Shown: one piece after another, positions 10,377 through 22,300 of the stretch
How positions within the stretch are numbered: the first letter of the stretch is position 1
How the letters are laid out: every line of letters starts with the position of its first letter
Source: Acephala macrosclerotiorum
Taxonomy: Eukaryota; Ascomycota; Leotiomycetes; Helotiales; Mollisiaceae
NCBI GenBank assembly: GCA_014904845.1
Contig: MU119219.1
Span: forward strand, 310,001-374,000
Reading direction: 5' to 3'
Length of the DNA stretch: 64,000 nt
The notes under the pieces: model-generated
Database searches by the model: none
What the model was told of the DNA's origin: nothing
Seen by the model: only the letters and a program-made list of their open reading frames with translations
Position numbers and translations under genes: made by a program

Positions 10377-11788
10377 AGTCCATCAGTGCTAGGATAGCCT
10401 CGGGATTCGATTTTGCATGCGATATGACAGTTCTTATCTGGCAGTGACTGCCAGTTCAGGGCTTTAGGGTATTAACTTGAGTGACGAGCTCATATCTTCA
10501 AGATGCTGTCCTACCAGCCAGCACATCTTTATTCCAGGGACATTCATGCAATCAGCTGCATCATATCAAGGTCTAGCCGGAGTTTAGGAGATGAGTGACA
10601 CGCTCATAAATCAAAGAAGACGAGACATCAAGACCGCCATGTGGAAGTCTTTCAGCAAGAACTCGGGCATTCGAGATGAGAAGGAGGAGGCTGCGAAGAA
10701 CTTCTGAGGAATCTCAACTCGACCTTCCAAAAGATTGAATAGTTTAGTACGACGAGTTATTCTGAAATGACAGGAGGTTGCTATCTCGCTGAATTAAAGC
10801 ATATTTATACGTTCCAAAAACAGTACTTGGGATGTGCAAACATTCAGGCCTTCGATGGATCAGCAGCTTTAAGAAATAAGCTCGGGACCGAACAATGGAC
10901 GAAAACTCTCTATTTTTTCGAAAGGAAAGTTGAGCCTTCAGATACAGTGATGATTCTCACCTCTCGTTGGCGGTAACCGACTTTCATTGGAAGATGGTTG
11001 CAGATCTTTGAGATGGGATGAAATGCTCTCCAATTCATCATCATCCGAGAGACCATTGCGTCAATGCTATTGTCATGCTTCGCCGTATTTCAAAGACCTT
11101 GAAGGAGTTGGCTTGGCAAAAGATCAAACTCGCGCAGTTTTGTAGTTGCATCGCAACCCCCTGAAGGACAAGTGACCACAGTTTTTCCGGCCTACCGAGC
11201 CTCGACCTTAAATCATACCAGCATAAGCGCCGTCAAGCCTTTGGATGTCAGTTGAGCATTGTTTGACGTCCCGTTAACCATAGGTTTAAAGCTTCTCCTC
11301 ATATCCACTCTTTAATTTATCCAAAACTTGAAGCGCTCGGATTGGCCCGTGGAGAGATCCAGTTTCGCCTTGACCTCACTTTGATCTCAATCGTTATCGG
11401 TTTCCAATCTAATGCCAGCAGCCATCCGATGTCTAATCTGATTCTTCGCTACCGCATCTGATCTCCTCCGTCTGCACCCAAGCTCCAATTTCGGCTGCTA
11501 AGCCGAAGTCCTTTGCGAATATCGACGGAAATATCAGATGCGACAGGAGCATGGGACGATACGCTTATTTTCCCCTGTCAATATGTCTTGGCGGGGGAAT
11601 CAGGCCTACTCTAGGTCGCATCTCGCGTCATTTCCATGGTTGGCTGACCCCTGGTGCGATTCGTATTCATCCCAGGAAAGCCGTTGGCCAGTCTGACCTG
11701 CATTACACTGAACAACAAGAATGACATGGGTAGGCTACCATGCTCTTGCAACCGTCAAAGTCGGTGGTAGGAGCGCCTCATGGGCTTC
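10377..11788. other. Long intergenic region without visible genes
   Basis: About 1.4 kb with only short frames lacking domains or signal peptides. The right end is the promoter of the secreted protein gene, with a TATA-like element just beyond it. Confidence 0.4.
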
Positions 11789-11795
11789 TATATAA
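11789..11795 (+). promoter_or_regulatory. TATA-like element (TATATAA)
   Basis: Located about 200 bp before the start codon at 11998 of the secreted Ala/Ser-rich protein. A long 5' leader would follow. Confidence 0.35.
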
Positions 11796-11997
11796 CATCT
11801 CGAAGTTTCTCGTACAATGTTTTCTCATCATCCCCTTCATTTCTTGCTTTGACTTCCACATTCGTTCTGGTTCTACGAACTATACATTCTTTACAGTCCT
11901 TATTGCTTTATTCATTCTCTAGGCCGGTCCAATTCTTTCGACGAAGTCAAACAGTCCTTTTTGAATTCTTAACATCTTCACAAATCAATCATCCGCA

Positions 11998-13373
11998 ATG
12001 TATACCCAAGCAGTTCTTCTCTCCGCCCTCGCAGCCATCGCCGAAGCTCGGTAAGTTGAATTACCTCAGCTCGTCGGACTTTACTCATATATATAGATTC
12101 GGACAGGAGCAAGTTCCCATTGCCGCCATCTCCGCTCTCAGCAACTTCGGTTCATCAGGCCAGGCAGCGACTCTTGCCGGTCAATCCATCTCTTTCCTCC
12201 TTGCGGCGGCCAACCCATGTGGCAAGCTCCAGCAAGCCGATCTCATCGTCCAGACTCTCGGCACCGATCCTCAAGTCATCGCCGCTGCCCGAGGTCTCGC
12301 TGGTGCAGAACAGAACTTCAACCCTTTCGTCGTTTCTGTTCCCTCTATCTGCTCCGACGCTTCTCTCCCCGCCACTGCCGAACTTCGCGGTGTCGTCCCT
12401 CTTGTGGACCCCTCAGTTACTGGCTCTGACACCGAGAATGCCAACGCGAAGACTTCTCTCACCACCCCATTCCCCGCCGATGGTCTCTCTGTCGCTGAGG
12501 TGATGGCCGCTCAGGGGTTCTCCAACTTCACCACCAAGGCTCTTGACGGAACTGTTGGAGGTGCTGCATCCGGAGGCGCCGTTGCCTCCGTAGCCGTCTC
12601 GTCTGTAGCTTCTTCTGCTGTAGTTCAATCAGCAGCAGTCACCTCAAGCGCATCAGTCTTAGATTGTGCCGGTGCCGCTACCACTTTCATCACCCTCACC
12701 AAGTAAGCGAGCTTCCTTTTTGAGAATTAAGTATGGCTTGAAACAAAGTTTCGTCTCAGCCTCAAATTTTCGCCGCAATCATACCCCGCCAAGGCACGAA
12801 GCGAGACTAATGTCAATATCAGATCCACTGCTTCCACATCTACCGCCGTCGCTTCCGCCGCAGCTTCAGGAACCGTTGCTGGTTCAGCCGCAGCAGCCAG
12901 TGGAGCTGCTCGCGCTGCCTCTTCAGACGCCGTAACGTACGTCTTATTTCCCTCTATTTGACTTTTTGTAATGCTAATCCTTGCGCAGTGGTGTCTTCCC
13001 AGGCTTTGTTGCGAGCTCTATCTCCGGTCTTGACTTCGGACAATGTGTCCCAACCATCAAGTTCGAAGCTGGTCTTGACGGCCGCGCCACCACCGAAAGC
13101 ACCTTCCAAGCCATTGACCCCATCGTCAACAAAGGCCAAGAAGAAGCTCTTAACCCAAACATCATCACTAATCGCATTTGCGATCAATTGACCAACGTTT
13201 GCGGTGCTAACGATGCTGCAAAGACGGCTTGCACTGCTGCTAAGGCTCAGATTTCTGCTCTTGGAACGAAGGATGCTACGACTGCTGATGCGTGGAATAC
13301 CGCACTCGGCTTTGCGGGCACCAACACCAACCCTGATAATGCTCCTCAGACTGGGTTGGTTGGTCATGATTAG
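11998..13373 (+). CDS. Secreted Ala/Ser-rich fungal protein, four exons
   Basis: Exons 11998-12050, 12097-12702, 12823-12936 and 12989-13373 give 385 aa with all junctions in phase. Residues 1-17 are a signal peptide ending AEA, followed by a mature start near RFGQEQ. The N-terminal half (about 20-190) and the C-terminal half (about 265-385, with CDQLTNVC and a later Cys) look folded. They are separated by an Ala/Ser/Val-rich low-complexity linker that spans exons 2 and 3. No membrane segment or GPI tail is seen. I recall this architecture as a widespread secreted Pezizomycotina family without known activity, so no function is assigned. The small exon 3 encodes only linker, so its skipping (114 nt, a multiple of 3) would keep the frame. 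Confidence 0.88.
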
Positions 13374-14095
13374 GTTATGATGTGATGAGATAATGATTGT
13401 TAGAGAGGGGGGATAGGTTGATGATGTTCGTGTACGATAAGTTGCAATTTATGAGTGCATATTTTGGCGATAAATGGGGAATATTGTACTTGTACGTAAT
13501 GTACATATAGAAGACGATGATATGCATTCTTCTGCCTTGTTTTTTCTATTTTACGACTCTTGTTCTTCTTATTTCACGTGTTTCGATCTTCGCGCTTTTA
13601 GTGATGAGATTTCTCCTATTTTTTAATCGGTTCATCTACCGAATGTCGAGACCTCTTTCAAATGTGGAAGGGTGTGAGCCCACCCTCGAGCCACCCAATA
13701 TTGGGCATGTTGGTAACATCACTAGTAGCTTTAGATCAATCAAGATGAAGGGGCCTGTGAGCAATACCTACCACTGTCTTCTCAGACACCTGGTTGTGAT
13801 TATTCATTGCCTATGACCAATGACCTCCCTCCTCCCCCTCCTTTGAATAAGCGAGACCACCCAACGAATGCTGAGAAATCTGCGAGTCCTTCACAGAAAA
13901 CTAATTCGGACCTGCGAGGGCTTCGCAGAAATCATTTCGGGTTGAAGCTAGAATAGCATTAGATTATAAATGAGACAATTTCTTGGGCATCCAGCGTTTT
14001 GATTTTATCAGTAAAAGAGTCACAGTCACAAGTAATAGACTTCATCACAGAACCACTTCAAACATTACGATTGAGACTTCATCATTATATTCGAC
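13374..14095. other. Intergenic region
   Basis: No gene seen on either strand. A TATAAA sequence near 13965, about 130 bp upstream, could serve the small gene that follows. Confidence 0.35.
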
Positions 14096-14282
14096 ATGTG
14101 TATCCTTGGGTCAAAGCGTGGGCTGAAAGGTCTCGAGAACCAGTCCTCGTCTGAGAGTGAGGAGACTCGGCCCAGCCCTCAACCACAGCCAACAGACACA
14201 GGTAAGCAGCCTTAAGTTAGTCGTTATATTAGATGCGTGCTAATAACCAGTAGGATATGGTAATAAAACTGGTTATAGATGA
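14096..14282 (+). CDS. Small two-exon gene encoding a 44-residue hydrophilic peptide
   Basis: Exon 1 (14096-14201) and exon 2 (14254-14282) join to 44 codons. The intron (52 nt) has a GTAAGC donor, a near-perfect GCTAATAAC branch site and a tandem acceptor CAGTAG. Both acceptors keep the frame and differ by one Val. The peptide starts MCILGSKRGLKG, then is Ser/Glu/Pro/Gln-rich, and ends GYGNKTGYR. It has no signal peptide, and the early cysteine could be a lipidation site. It is too short for most gene finders. The intron quality is the main argument for its reality. No family is recognised. Confidence 0.45.
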
Positions 14283-14532
14283 GATGGTGGAGGTGACGGA
14301 CATCAAAGAACTGCACTCGTATGTTACGATATTTGTCACCAAGATGCATAAATGTAATATATTGATAGTGTTTAAGTTGTGCCTACGAGTTGCAAAGTTG
14401 GAAGATTCAAGATTTTGCTTGTCTGCATTGATGTCAATAGGGGTTGGCGTGGTAATCTAAGTCTAAGATATAATGGAAAAAGTTTGGGTATATAGGGTGA
14501 AAGTTGCCAAAGCCTTGGTATGCTGGTGTCAT

Positions 14533-16464
14533 TCAACTCTCCCCGAAATAATTCCCATCATAAGAATCAGGCAGAAAATTGTAAGCAGGCTGAAGGTGCT
14601 CACGATCAATCTCGTCTTGTAGAGCAGGGGTAAAGTCACCCGAACGTTGCTTACCCCCAAAATGGCTGATCGACTCGTCAAGTATATGCTCGTTCTCGCT
14701 GATAGGCAGCGTTTCCGCCTGAATTGAATCGAAGGCGAACCCGGTCAGAGAGTCGTCAAGATCACCAACCCCCTGCGTAAACTCTGCCAGCCAAGAACAC
14801 TCAACAGCTTGTGAGACTTGTATTTCCGATGACTGCCAAAGTCCGGGTGGGGGGTCACGAGCTGATGGCCCCTCCGAAGCGGCAGAGCGTGTTCGTGGAT
14901 CATTTGCTAGCGGGTGTGTAAGATCACTCAGATATCGTGTAGGAATTGACTCAGCCCATTCTCCCTGAGGCCCGGTTCCTGTGAATCCCGCCGCTCCTAG
15001 AACAGTCGCATCGACCACGGACATCATGCTTTGCATGTTTGGCATGGCAGATTCAACTAGGGGAGCAGATGTGAGATTATCGGGGACGTCTTAGAACTGT
15101 TAGCAGTGGCCATGGGCTAAGGGTCAAAAGTTGGCTACTTACACGGCGATGCAGGCTGTGGAATCTGAGGAAACAATATTTCCCATATGTCAAACCACCT
15201 CTGAACATCCTCTGACCACTTCTGATCCTGCGTCTTGTTCTTACCGTTTTTCACTTTAAGGACAAGGTCAATTTGCTCTCGCTTGACGTCGTCGATAGCA
15301 TCTAAATGCTTCAAGGGCGATACTTTGGCACATCCTTCACGCTGATGATCCTTAAAAGCGGACCTCGTGGTCACCACATCGCCGCATCGATAACATCGAA
15401 TGACCAGATGGTTCCTGAAGTGAACTCTAATCACATATTAGCACGACGCTCCGAGGTCCTAGTACTGCCGGGATGTCTTACTTGATTTTTCTGAATTCCT
15501 TGAAATTAGGACAGGGACAACTTTGGTACTTCTTCGACGTGCCATCATGGTAATGTTGAGGATCGCGCTTCCAGAAATGACACGCGAACCTGCGCTGTTC
15601 CAATGACTCAGCCTGCGAGCCTTCTACCTTCCGACGCTTCTGGGTTCCCTCTTCATCTTCCCCACCACCTGGCGCAAGACCTCTTTTCCTCGCAGTTGTG
15701 TTCCTATTACCGTTATTTGCTGAGGAGGCATTGGGTGAAAGATCATTCGATTGGTCCGAGGAGGGTGACTGCCCGTCGGTGTCTTGGTCCTCACTACCCG
15801 GGCTATGATCGGCACTGTTACTGTCGCTTGACCATCCACACCAATCTTCACGATACAGTTCTGCATCCGTAGGCTGCCAAGAATTGTTACTAGTAACAGC
15901 TAGTTCGCAGCACGGGGGAAGGTCTGATTGAGCGCTCGAAGGGCGGCTAATATGGAGCTTTTCGGTCGTGAATGCTAAGTTGTGCCTGCGAGAGGGTATT
16001 GGCTGAGCCAAATTTGTTTGACCGATACCGACGGAGCGGATGTTCTGTGTCCTACAAAATGGGCGTGTTAGGTAGAACAATGCAAGTTGATGGACGAAAA
16101 TCTACACCTACTTGGCAGATTGACATCTATGACTTTGTTGCGTTGTCTCTGCTAGGCGGAAGCTCCTTCCTTGATTAAGCTCAGGAGCTTGACGATGCGG
16201 GCCTCTCGAATGTGGAAGGTCCCAAGCCCGAATCTTTGCGACCTCTAAGAGACAGTCTTGGCATCGCAAATGCGGGCATTCCGGGCAATGGTCCAGGGTT
16301 TGAGACATTCCATCATGACGATAGCAATTGCAACAAGTCCATAGATACTCGTAGACATATCTTGGTTGTTCGCGTTCGTACTTTAAATTCTTCGGTGGTT
16401 GGTGATCGGCCCTTGTCGAGTCAGGACATCGGTCAGTCGGCTGGCTGTATGCCGCTTGGAGCAC
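14533..16464 (-). CDS. Fungal C2H2-like zinc-finger family protein (paralogue 1)
   Basis: Four exons (16464-16112, 16051-15482, 15426-15143, 15089-14533) encode 587 aa with good donors and branch sites. An N-terminal Cys cluster (about 43-66: WTCCNCYRHDG, then CPECPHLRCQDC) resembles a small zinc-binding module. The middle is Ser/Asp-rich with a basic KKR-type segment. The family core is RFACHFWKRDPQHYH, then CPCPNF, RKIKVHFRNH and CYRCGDVV, split by intron 2 at a conserved place. A W-FDIWEILFPQ motif and SPY follow, and the tail is acidic. The same core, intron positions and SPY junction occur in the genes at 52029 and 62420, so these three are paralogues. A nuclear DNA- or protein-binding role is inferred from the fingers only. 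Confidence 0.88.
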
Positions 16465-17699
16465 ACCACCTTGGAGTTAAATCATCAGCAAAATGGTGAG
16501 TCACTTGAGGGTCCCGTGAATAAAAGAGCGTACTCTGTAGTTCTGCCATGACTTGTAAGTTGTATGCAGGATCAACCTTGAACCTTAAGGCAGAATTTCA
16601 GGGTTGATTATCAAAACCGGATCGCTATATTGACCGCGAAGGCTAAACTCTGAGCGACTTCGTGTGAGAGAAGAACAAAGTAATAAGCTGCGCGTATAAG
16701 CTTCGAAATTAGAGTCGGCGAGACTGATAGATGGCAGACGAGACTGCTAAAAAGGAGAAGGTTTGTTGTGCGGACGCTGACATTCGGTCCTGACCCTGGT
16801 TAAAAATATATTTGGGAGCAACCTAAAACGATTTCTGTCAACCGATCAAAGAACTTTAGAAACTCTAAAGCTTCCAACACCATGCTCAGACGATGAAACG
16901 GACAGAAGCGACCCAATAGTCTGATTACATCGTAAGCAGACGTTCTTAGTGACCCCTGGCACCCTTGTTTCCCGTGTGTAACTGAAGAGAAACCAATCAC
17001 AGGGCCAAGAATGCCAGAATCAGGTCCATTTACCAAAGGGAAGCGTCTGTCTATCATATAATGATCTGACCGCTGATGCTGGTATGGCCAGCCGGACTGC
17101 CTTATCGTGCACGAACTGTACACGAGGGCGGCGAGGCCAATATCACGACCCACGACGAGGAGCAAAAGTCAACAGTTAGCAATACGGGCATGGTATTGCG
17201 ATCACAAAATCGAGTCGCTGAAGAAACGAAGGCAAGTAGCTAAACGTTCTGTAAAGAGGCACGAATGCCATATGAATCCTGCCCAGCAGTCGGATTTGTC
17301 AAGCACTGCTCATGTAGCGCCGAGACAAATTAAGCACGTGATATAAAAATAAGTGACGCTGCATGCGCGAGAAATTGGCAGTAGAGAGACGCAGAAGAGA
17401 AGCAGAAGAGAGAAGCAGAACAAGGACAGCGAAGTAAGCAATTGTATCGGGGGCTTCCTTTGAAGAATAAATCCCACTTCCGCAAAGACATCAGACCAGA
17501 TAGTATACAACTCGACAATGGCAATGCTTAGAGCAAAGGGATAAGGTTGCGCTGCTGCGTTGTTGAGCCGCATCTGCCAGCGATGTTGTTGAAGAAAAGA
17601 AAATCGAAGCGCATGGCGCGGACAGGCAAAATATAAGGAGTCGCGATAGGATTTTGCTTTCGATTATTAGCAAGAATATTATAAGCGAGGATTATTATA
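16465..17699. other. Intergenic region, no convincing gene
   Basis: Promoter of the zinc-finger gene at its left. Short frames at 16800-17673 have no domains or splice structure. Confidence 0.4.
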
Positions 17700-18315
17700 A
17701 GCAAAGTATAATCGGAAATTGAAACTTTATAAATTTATAAATATTTATATAAAATATAATAATTTAAAATTACGTTTTAAATAAAAAATAAAAAATAATA
17801 ATTAATATTATTAAATCGTTTAAAAAAATAAAATAAAAAATTATATTAAATTATATTTAATTTAAATTAAAAAAAAAAATTTAATAAATTATATATAAAA
17901 TTTAATTTTAAATTTTTTTCTTTATTTATAATTTTATATTATTTATTATTCGTATAAAAAAAATATTTTAAAATTAAAATTTTATAATATTAATTTAAAA
18001 ATTAAAAATATTTTAATAATAAAAACGAAATAATTTAAAAAAAAATTAAATAATATAAAAAAATAAATATAAAAAAAAATATTATTATTAGATTGGTTTA
18101 TATGAAACTAGTTTTATAATATATATTCGTCGTATTTTATTTACGTAAATTATATTCGAATTTTATTTGTTTTTTTAACAATTTTAAATGTAAATAATTT
18201 ATTAGTAATAATCGTTATAACGATAAATTTTTTTTTTATAATTACGTTCGTATAAAAAAGTTATATTCGAGTTTTTACTTTGAAAAAATTATAATTTACG
18301 ATATTAAACATCGAT
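17700..18315. repeat. AT-rich island C, probably RIP-degraded repeat
   Basis: Over 600 bp of A/T-dominated sequence with long A and T runs and rare TCG/ACG remnants. It is the largest such block in the window. No frame, terminal repeat or tandem unit can be read. Normal composition resumes gradually after about 18320. Confidence 0.65.
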
Positions 18316-18941
18316 TAGCAACGGTTACAAAGTAATAAAAGAAAGGAAAAAAGGCTAAATATTATACTATAAAAATGGAATAAGTATTGAAAAAAAGAAC
18401 AATAAATAAACTAGCTTTTGAAAACTTTACATTTATAATACCACTTTTACATAGCGCTAGAATGGCAGCTAAAAAGACTATTTGAATTCAAAAAAAAACC
18501 CCCCTCTATTTGTACATCTGCTCATTCAGTGCCCATCGACGATGGGCCATCGTATCCATGCCACTCCACATGTACAGGCTATATCCGGAAGTAGATTTAA
18601 TTCGTCCGGACCAGCTTCCCGGGAAGTCTCTGAAACTCGTTAGTATCAAGACAGAATATCCTGTTGCATGTTAGAGTTATATTCAATTTCAAACAGTGGT
18701 CATAACCATACCTTGAGAATCCCCTCCGAATGCGCTCAGCATCCCCCTCAATTTCAGACCTGAGGATCGTGGCTGTTGCGTAGACTTGACCTTTTCAACG
18801 AATAGTAGAACCAGTGGGTGAGAGTGGTGTCGAGGTTTGCTTCGCAGACGCTTTGGAGGCCTTGCTTGCTGCCGTAGACGCCCAGCTATCTTAGCACGAA
18901 GGTCGACCGACTATTAGAGTTTGCTTGTGAAGTGTTCACAT
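18316..18941. other. Transition from AT-rich island to the next gene
   Basis: Mixed composition and no open frame of note. The right end probably contains the 3' untranslated region of the minus-strand gene. Confidence 0.35.
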
Positions 18942-20298
18942 TCACAGTGTCTCAACATGAGACAGAACCCATCCATAATCGTCAATCATCTGATTTGCTT
19001 TCTTGCTGGCCCATCCCATGAATGGATCTTCGCTATACGTCAAAGTTCGGTCCATCAGTGCAGGAGCGGCGAGCGGTTGTTGTGCCGAAGGTTCGTCTGA
19101 TGGCGATGGGTATGACAGCGAGGGGTATTGTTGCAATGGGCATGTGTGCGGAATCGGTAAAGGAGCATTGCATAGGTCTGCTTGCTCTTGAGTCGCATCG
19201 AAGTGTCCCATCAAAGGGTCTTGTTGTGGAAGCTCTGGTAACCCTGTTAAGCTTCCTCGAGTCGAGTCTGGTGCCGTAAGGCAACTGCTGTTTGGACTCC
19301 ATGACATGAGATCGGTGAAGCTACCGTCAGTCCATGATCCTGCATAGCTGCTTGTAGATAGTTGGCCAATATTCAACATCGCATCGTTCATATTTCCTGG
19401 TTCTGCAAGGTCCCAAAACACATCTGCATCTGGTGGGACCCCAACAAGATCTCCCTGTGGTGTGTTCGACATGTCGCCCAACATAGTTATTGATCTATCA
19501 GTCACAGAATTGGCATTTTGTACCGAAGATTCGAAAACCAGGACATTGTCTCGAGATCTTCGAGGCCTCATCGCCTGGGGTTCAGACAGCGCGTTGTCTG
19601 TTACTGGTAGTTTCCCAAACATCTTGTTCTGAGGACAGGTCAAGGGATCACACTGCCAACTCTCAGCAAAATATCAGACATTCAAGGGATCTCAGACTTA
19701 CGGCACTCTTGGCGGCACGATGCCTGTCGCAGGCATTTCCTCTGTTCTCCGCCACCTTTCTCCTCTTCACTGGATCATATGGGCTCTTCTTCTTTCTATC
19801 CAACTCCCTTCCACTCTCCAAACTCCAAGTCGTCATCAAACCACCACCATTAAAATCCACAGACCCTTCCCTTGCACACGAACTGGCTCTTGAGCTCGGC
19901 CTCGAGCCCGCTCTAGATCCCGTCCTCGATGGTGCTCTCGACGTCGTCCGACTCGTCATGCGGGAACTCGGTCTCGTACTCGACGCCTTCCAATTCCTCA
20001 ATCCATTCTTCTGTTCTTGAAGCGGCGATACCTCCACGTCTCGCTTCTTCGCCAAACTGTTTTGAAGATCATTCTCAGGCAATTCACAGATGATGTGAAT
20101 TCCTTTCTCCGAATCGAAGAACTTTTTCAGCGCTGCTTGCATGAGCTGGAGCTCTGTTTCCAGAGTCGGGAAGGCATAGATGAGTGCATCTTTCAACGCT
20201 TGTGTTCCTCTCTTAGGCGAGAATTGAGGGATCCCGTGCTTGTCACGAAAGATCCGATACGAAGGCGTGGAGATTGTTGACGGTGTTGTGTCGTCCAT
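18942..20298 (-). CDS. Putative fungal transcription factor with basic Cys/His motif
   Basis: Exon 1 (20298-19702) and exon 2 (19652-18942) encode 435 aa. The intron (49 nt) splits the key motif. After joining, residues 175-210 read as a basic run (PVKRRKVAENRG) followed by C190, H193 and a CDPxxCPxNK tail. This spacing resembles a compact zinc-binding, DNA-contact motif in fungal regulators. An RS/TS repeat array lies just before it (108-140). The N-terminal 60 residues look folded, and the C-terminal half is Ser/Pro/Gln/acidic, as in activation domains. Nuclear location and gene regulation are inferred. The fold is not one of the common Zn2Cys6 or bZIP types, so the family assignment stays open. 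Confidence 0.8.
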
Positions 20299-21039
20299 TG
20301 TGTGGCAAAGGGGCGATCCTGTTTGGAGAAGATGGCGACAGGGGCGAATGTATGGTCAATTGGGAGTCATGTAGCATTGTTGAATTAAAGATTAGAAGAT
20401 ATGTTATAGATTGAGAGTGGTTCCTGAAGAGATGCACCTAAAAGAGATGAGGTAAAGCCTAGCGGACGGTCACCAAATCAGGTTAGCCAGTCGTCCCGAA
20501 GGAGAGAGCGGATGGTCACGTGAAACGCCTCCATATGGCTGCCTATCATAGCCAGGATGTATTTCTGGAGCTCTATTCTTACTTTCAAAGATGAGAGAGA
20601 ATAAGCTGCATAAAGAGAGAATGTCTCTGTTCAACAGACTTGTAAACAATCTCGGACATATTTTAGGTATGCGAGAACTTGGCTCTTCCAGAACCTGACT
20701 ATTCCAGAATCAGATTGACCTCTAATCTATAAATAGAATACCTATTGAAAACATTCCCAATGTCCAACAGTAGATTCAAGGCTCTTCCAAAAGCCTGTCA
20801 AATGACGACCGAAGAGCTTTGCGGCAGCTACATGATCTGGCAAAACTATATTAACGCCCCAGAAGCCCGCTCTTCTTCTCCTTTCCCTTCCTCGAAGTCA
20901 ACGTCTTCTACATCCTGAGCGCTGTCCTCCATATCTATCATTCAATGCTGCTAAAGCTACCAGAATAATCCCTATGTTAAGAATGATAGCGATTCTCGAG
21001 GTGGATACCGACACTGGTGATTAACACTCACCTCGTGAC
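20299..21039. other. Intergenic region
   Basis: Contains the promoter of the minus-strand factor gene. No gene seen. Confidence 0.35.
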
Positions 21040-21290
21040 ATTTAGACAGTCGAGCTTCCTACGAACACGACCTAAATGACCGCAAAGCTGCGAAAAACTA
21101 ACATCAGTACGATCTATATAGCCTGGAAATTGCAGTCGTACAAGGGTACCATTCACTTACGGAGCTGTGATAGTAAAAACCTCCCCCCGCTTCGGCTTAT
21201 ACGGCAAAGACAAGACAACCGAGAACGTCAAAGTAACTAAGATAACTGTCATAAGTCTGAAGTGCAAGCTGCGAATGTAGTGAAGAACTA
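21040..21290 (-). pseudogene. C-terminal fragment of a DUF6594 membrane protein
   Basis: Read on the minus strand, a hydrophobic helix (VILVTLTFSVVLSL) is followed by a KRGEVFTITA block, an intron with good ends (GTAAGT, CGCAG), and FAVI then VVFVGSS. This matches the last two helices of DUF6594 proteins as I know them. A TAG at 21072-21074 interrupts the final helix where family members have Gln, and a TAA follows soon after. With the N-terminal fragment at 22301-22650 it appears to be one broken gene. Confidence 0.5.
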
Positions 21291-21305
21291 AGTAAAACAA
21301 TGTTG

Positions 21306-21893
21306 TCAAAGAGCCGAGAGAATACTGAATTCGAGGTCTTGTCCATGGCCACGGTCAAAGCGAGACAGTGCCCTGGAGAATTCCTTCTTAAGTTGCTTGT
21401 CCTTTGCCCATAACATGAGCTCTGTTTGTCGTCGTTGTGGAGAGCCCAATGATTTTACATCGGAATTTGCCAAGAATCGATGAAACGTCGTATCATGATC
21501 TTTGCCAAATGTTTCTTTTGTTGTGTATGTTGCATATATGGCGGGGCTGTGGACAGTGTTCTGGAGTACTGGTAGTGCTTCGCCACTAGGACAACCAGGA
21601 ATCTCCGGACATTCTATGCCTGTGGAAAAAATCTGGTCTGGATGTTGGGCAATCGTTTGATGTAACTGCTCTGATGTCGGCACTCCGCTAATGTTGCTCT
21701 GTCCATCCCCATCGATTTCCCCTGGCGATCCACAGAGCTGTGTTCTAACCAGAGCCAAAGTGTTCTGTGGATGGAGAGGCAATTTCTCGAAGCACATGAG
21801 GTATTGTGTCCTTCTGCCTTGGCCCAAGGCTCTTTTCGTCACTTTGGACAAGACGGCGGGGTTAGTTCCCGAGCACGACGAAGTAGATGTCAT
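21306..21893 (-). CDS. Unrecognised 195-aa open frame between DUF6594 fragments
   Basis: An uninterrupted frame without signal peptide, membrane segment or known domain. It sits where the middle of the DUF6594 gene should be, so it could be inserted sequence, a diverged middle part, or chance. Low confidence that it is expressed. Confidence 0.25.
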   Translation of the reverse strand: MTSTSSCSGTNPAVLSKVTKRALGQGRRTQYLMCFEKLPLHPQNTLALVRTQLCGSPGEIDGDGQSNISGVPTSEQLHQTIAQHPDQIFSTGIECPEIPGCPSGEALPVLQNTVHSPAIYATYTTKETFGKDHDTTFHRFLANSDVKSLGSPQRRQTELMLWAKDKQLKKEFSRALSRFDRGHGQDLEFSILSAL

Positions 21894-22300
21894 CTGTTGT
21901 AGTCAGTGGAGTCCTAAAATTGGAATCGAATAACTTGTCGTTGAACTTCCCCTATGCCAGAGACCTATCCCCAAGGTTAGAAGTACGGCAAAAACCCCCC
22001 CAAATTCTCATATAAACCGTTTCAAGCTTGAACAGCAACCCAAAATCAGCCTGGGACGCAGCAAGTGGGCTCCGACTTGCACTCAACAGCAATAAAACGA
22101 CGAAGTCGTTAAGATTCTTGAGTTCCGTTTCCACCTCATCGGCTTGTTTTCATATGTCCCTTGTTGGTACAATGCCAGAGATTGCAGCCTTAAGGATGTA
22201 ACGCAGGTGCCTCACATCGCCACTCCCGGGCCCTAAGCGGCCACGGCAAGTAATCTGATGGGAAACAGCTTCATCTGCTGGCAAGGTTAATGGATACTCT

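Noticed and set aside
12120..12503. Alternative plus-strand frame of 127 codons
   Set aside because: Shadow of exon 2 of the secreted protein, Ser/Pro/Leu-rich and lacking the signal peptide frame.
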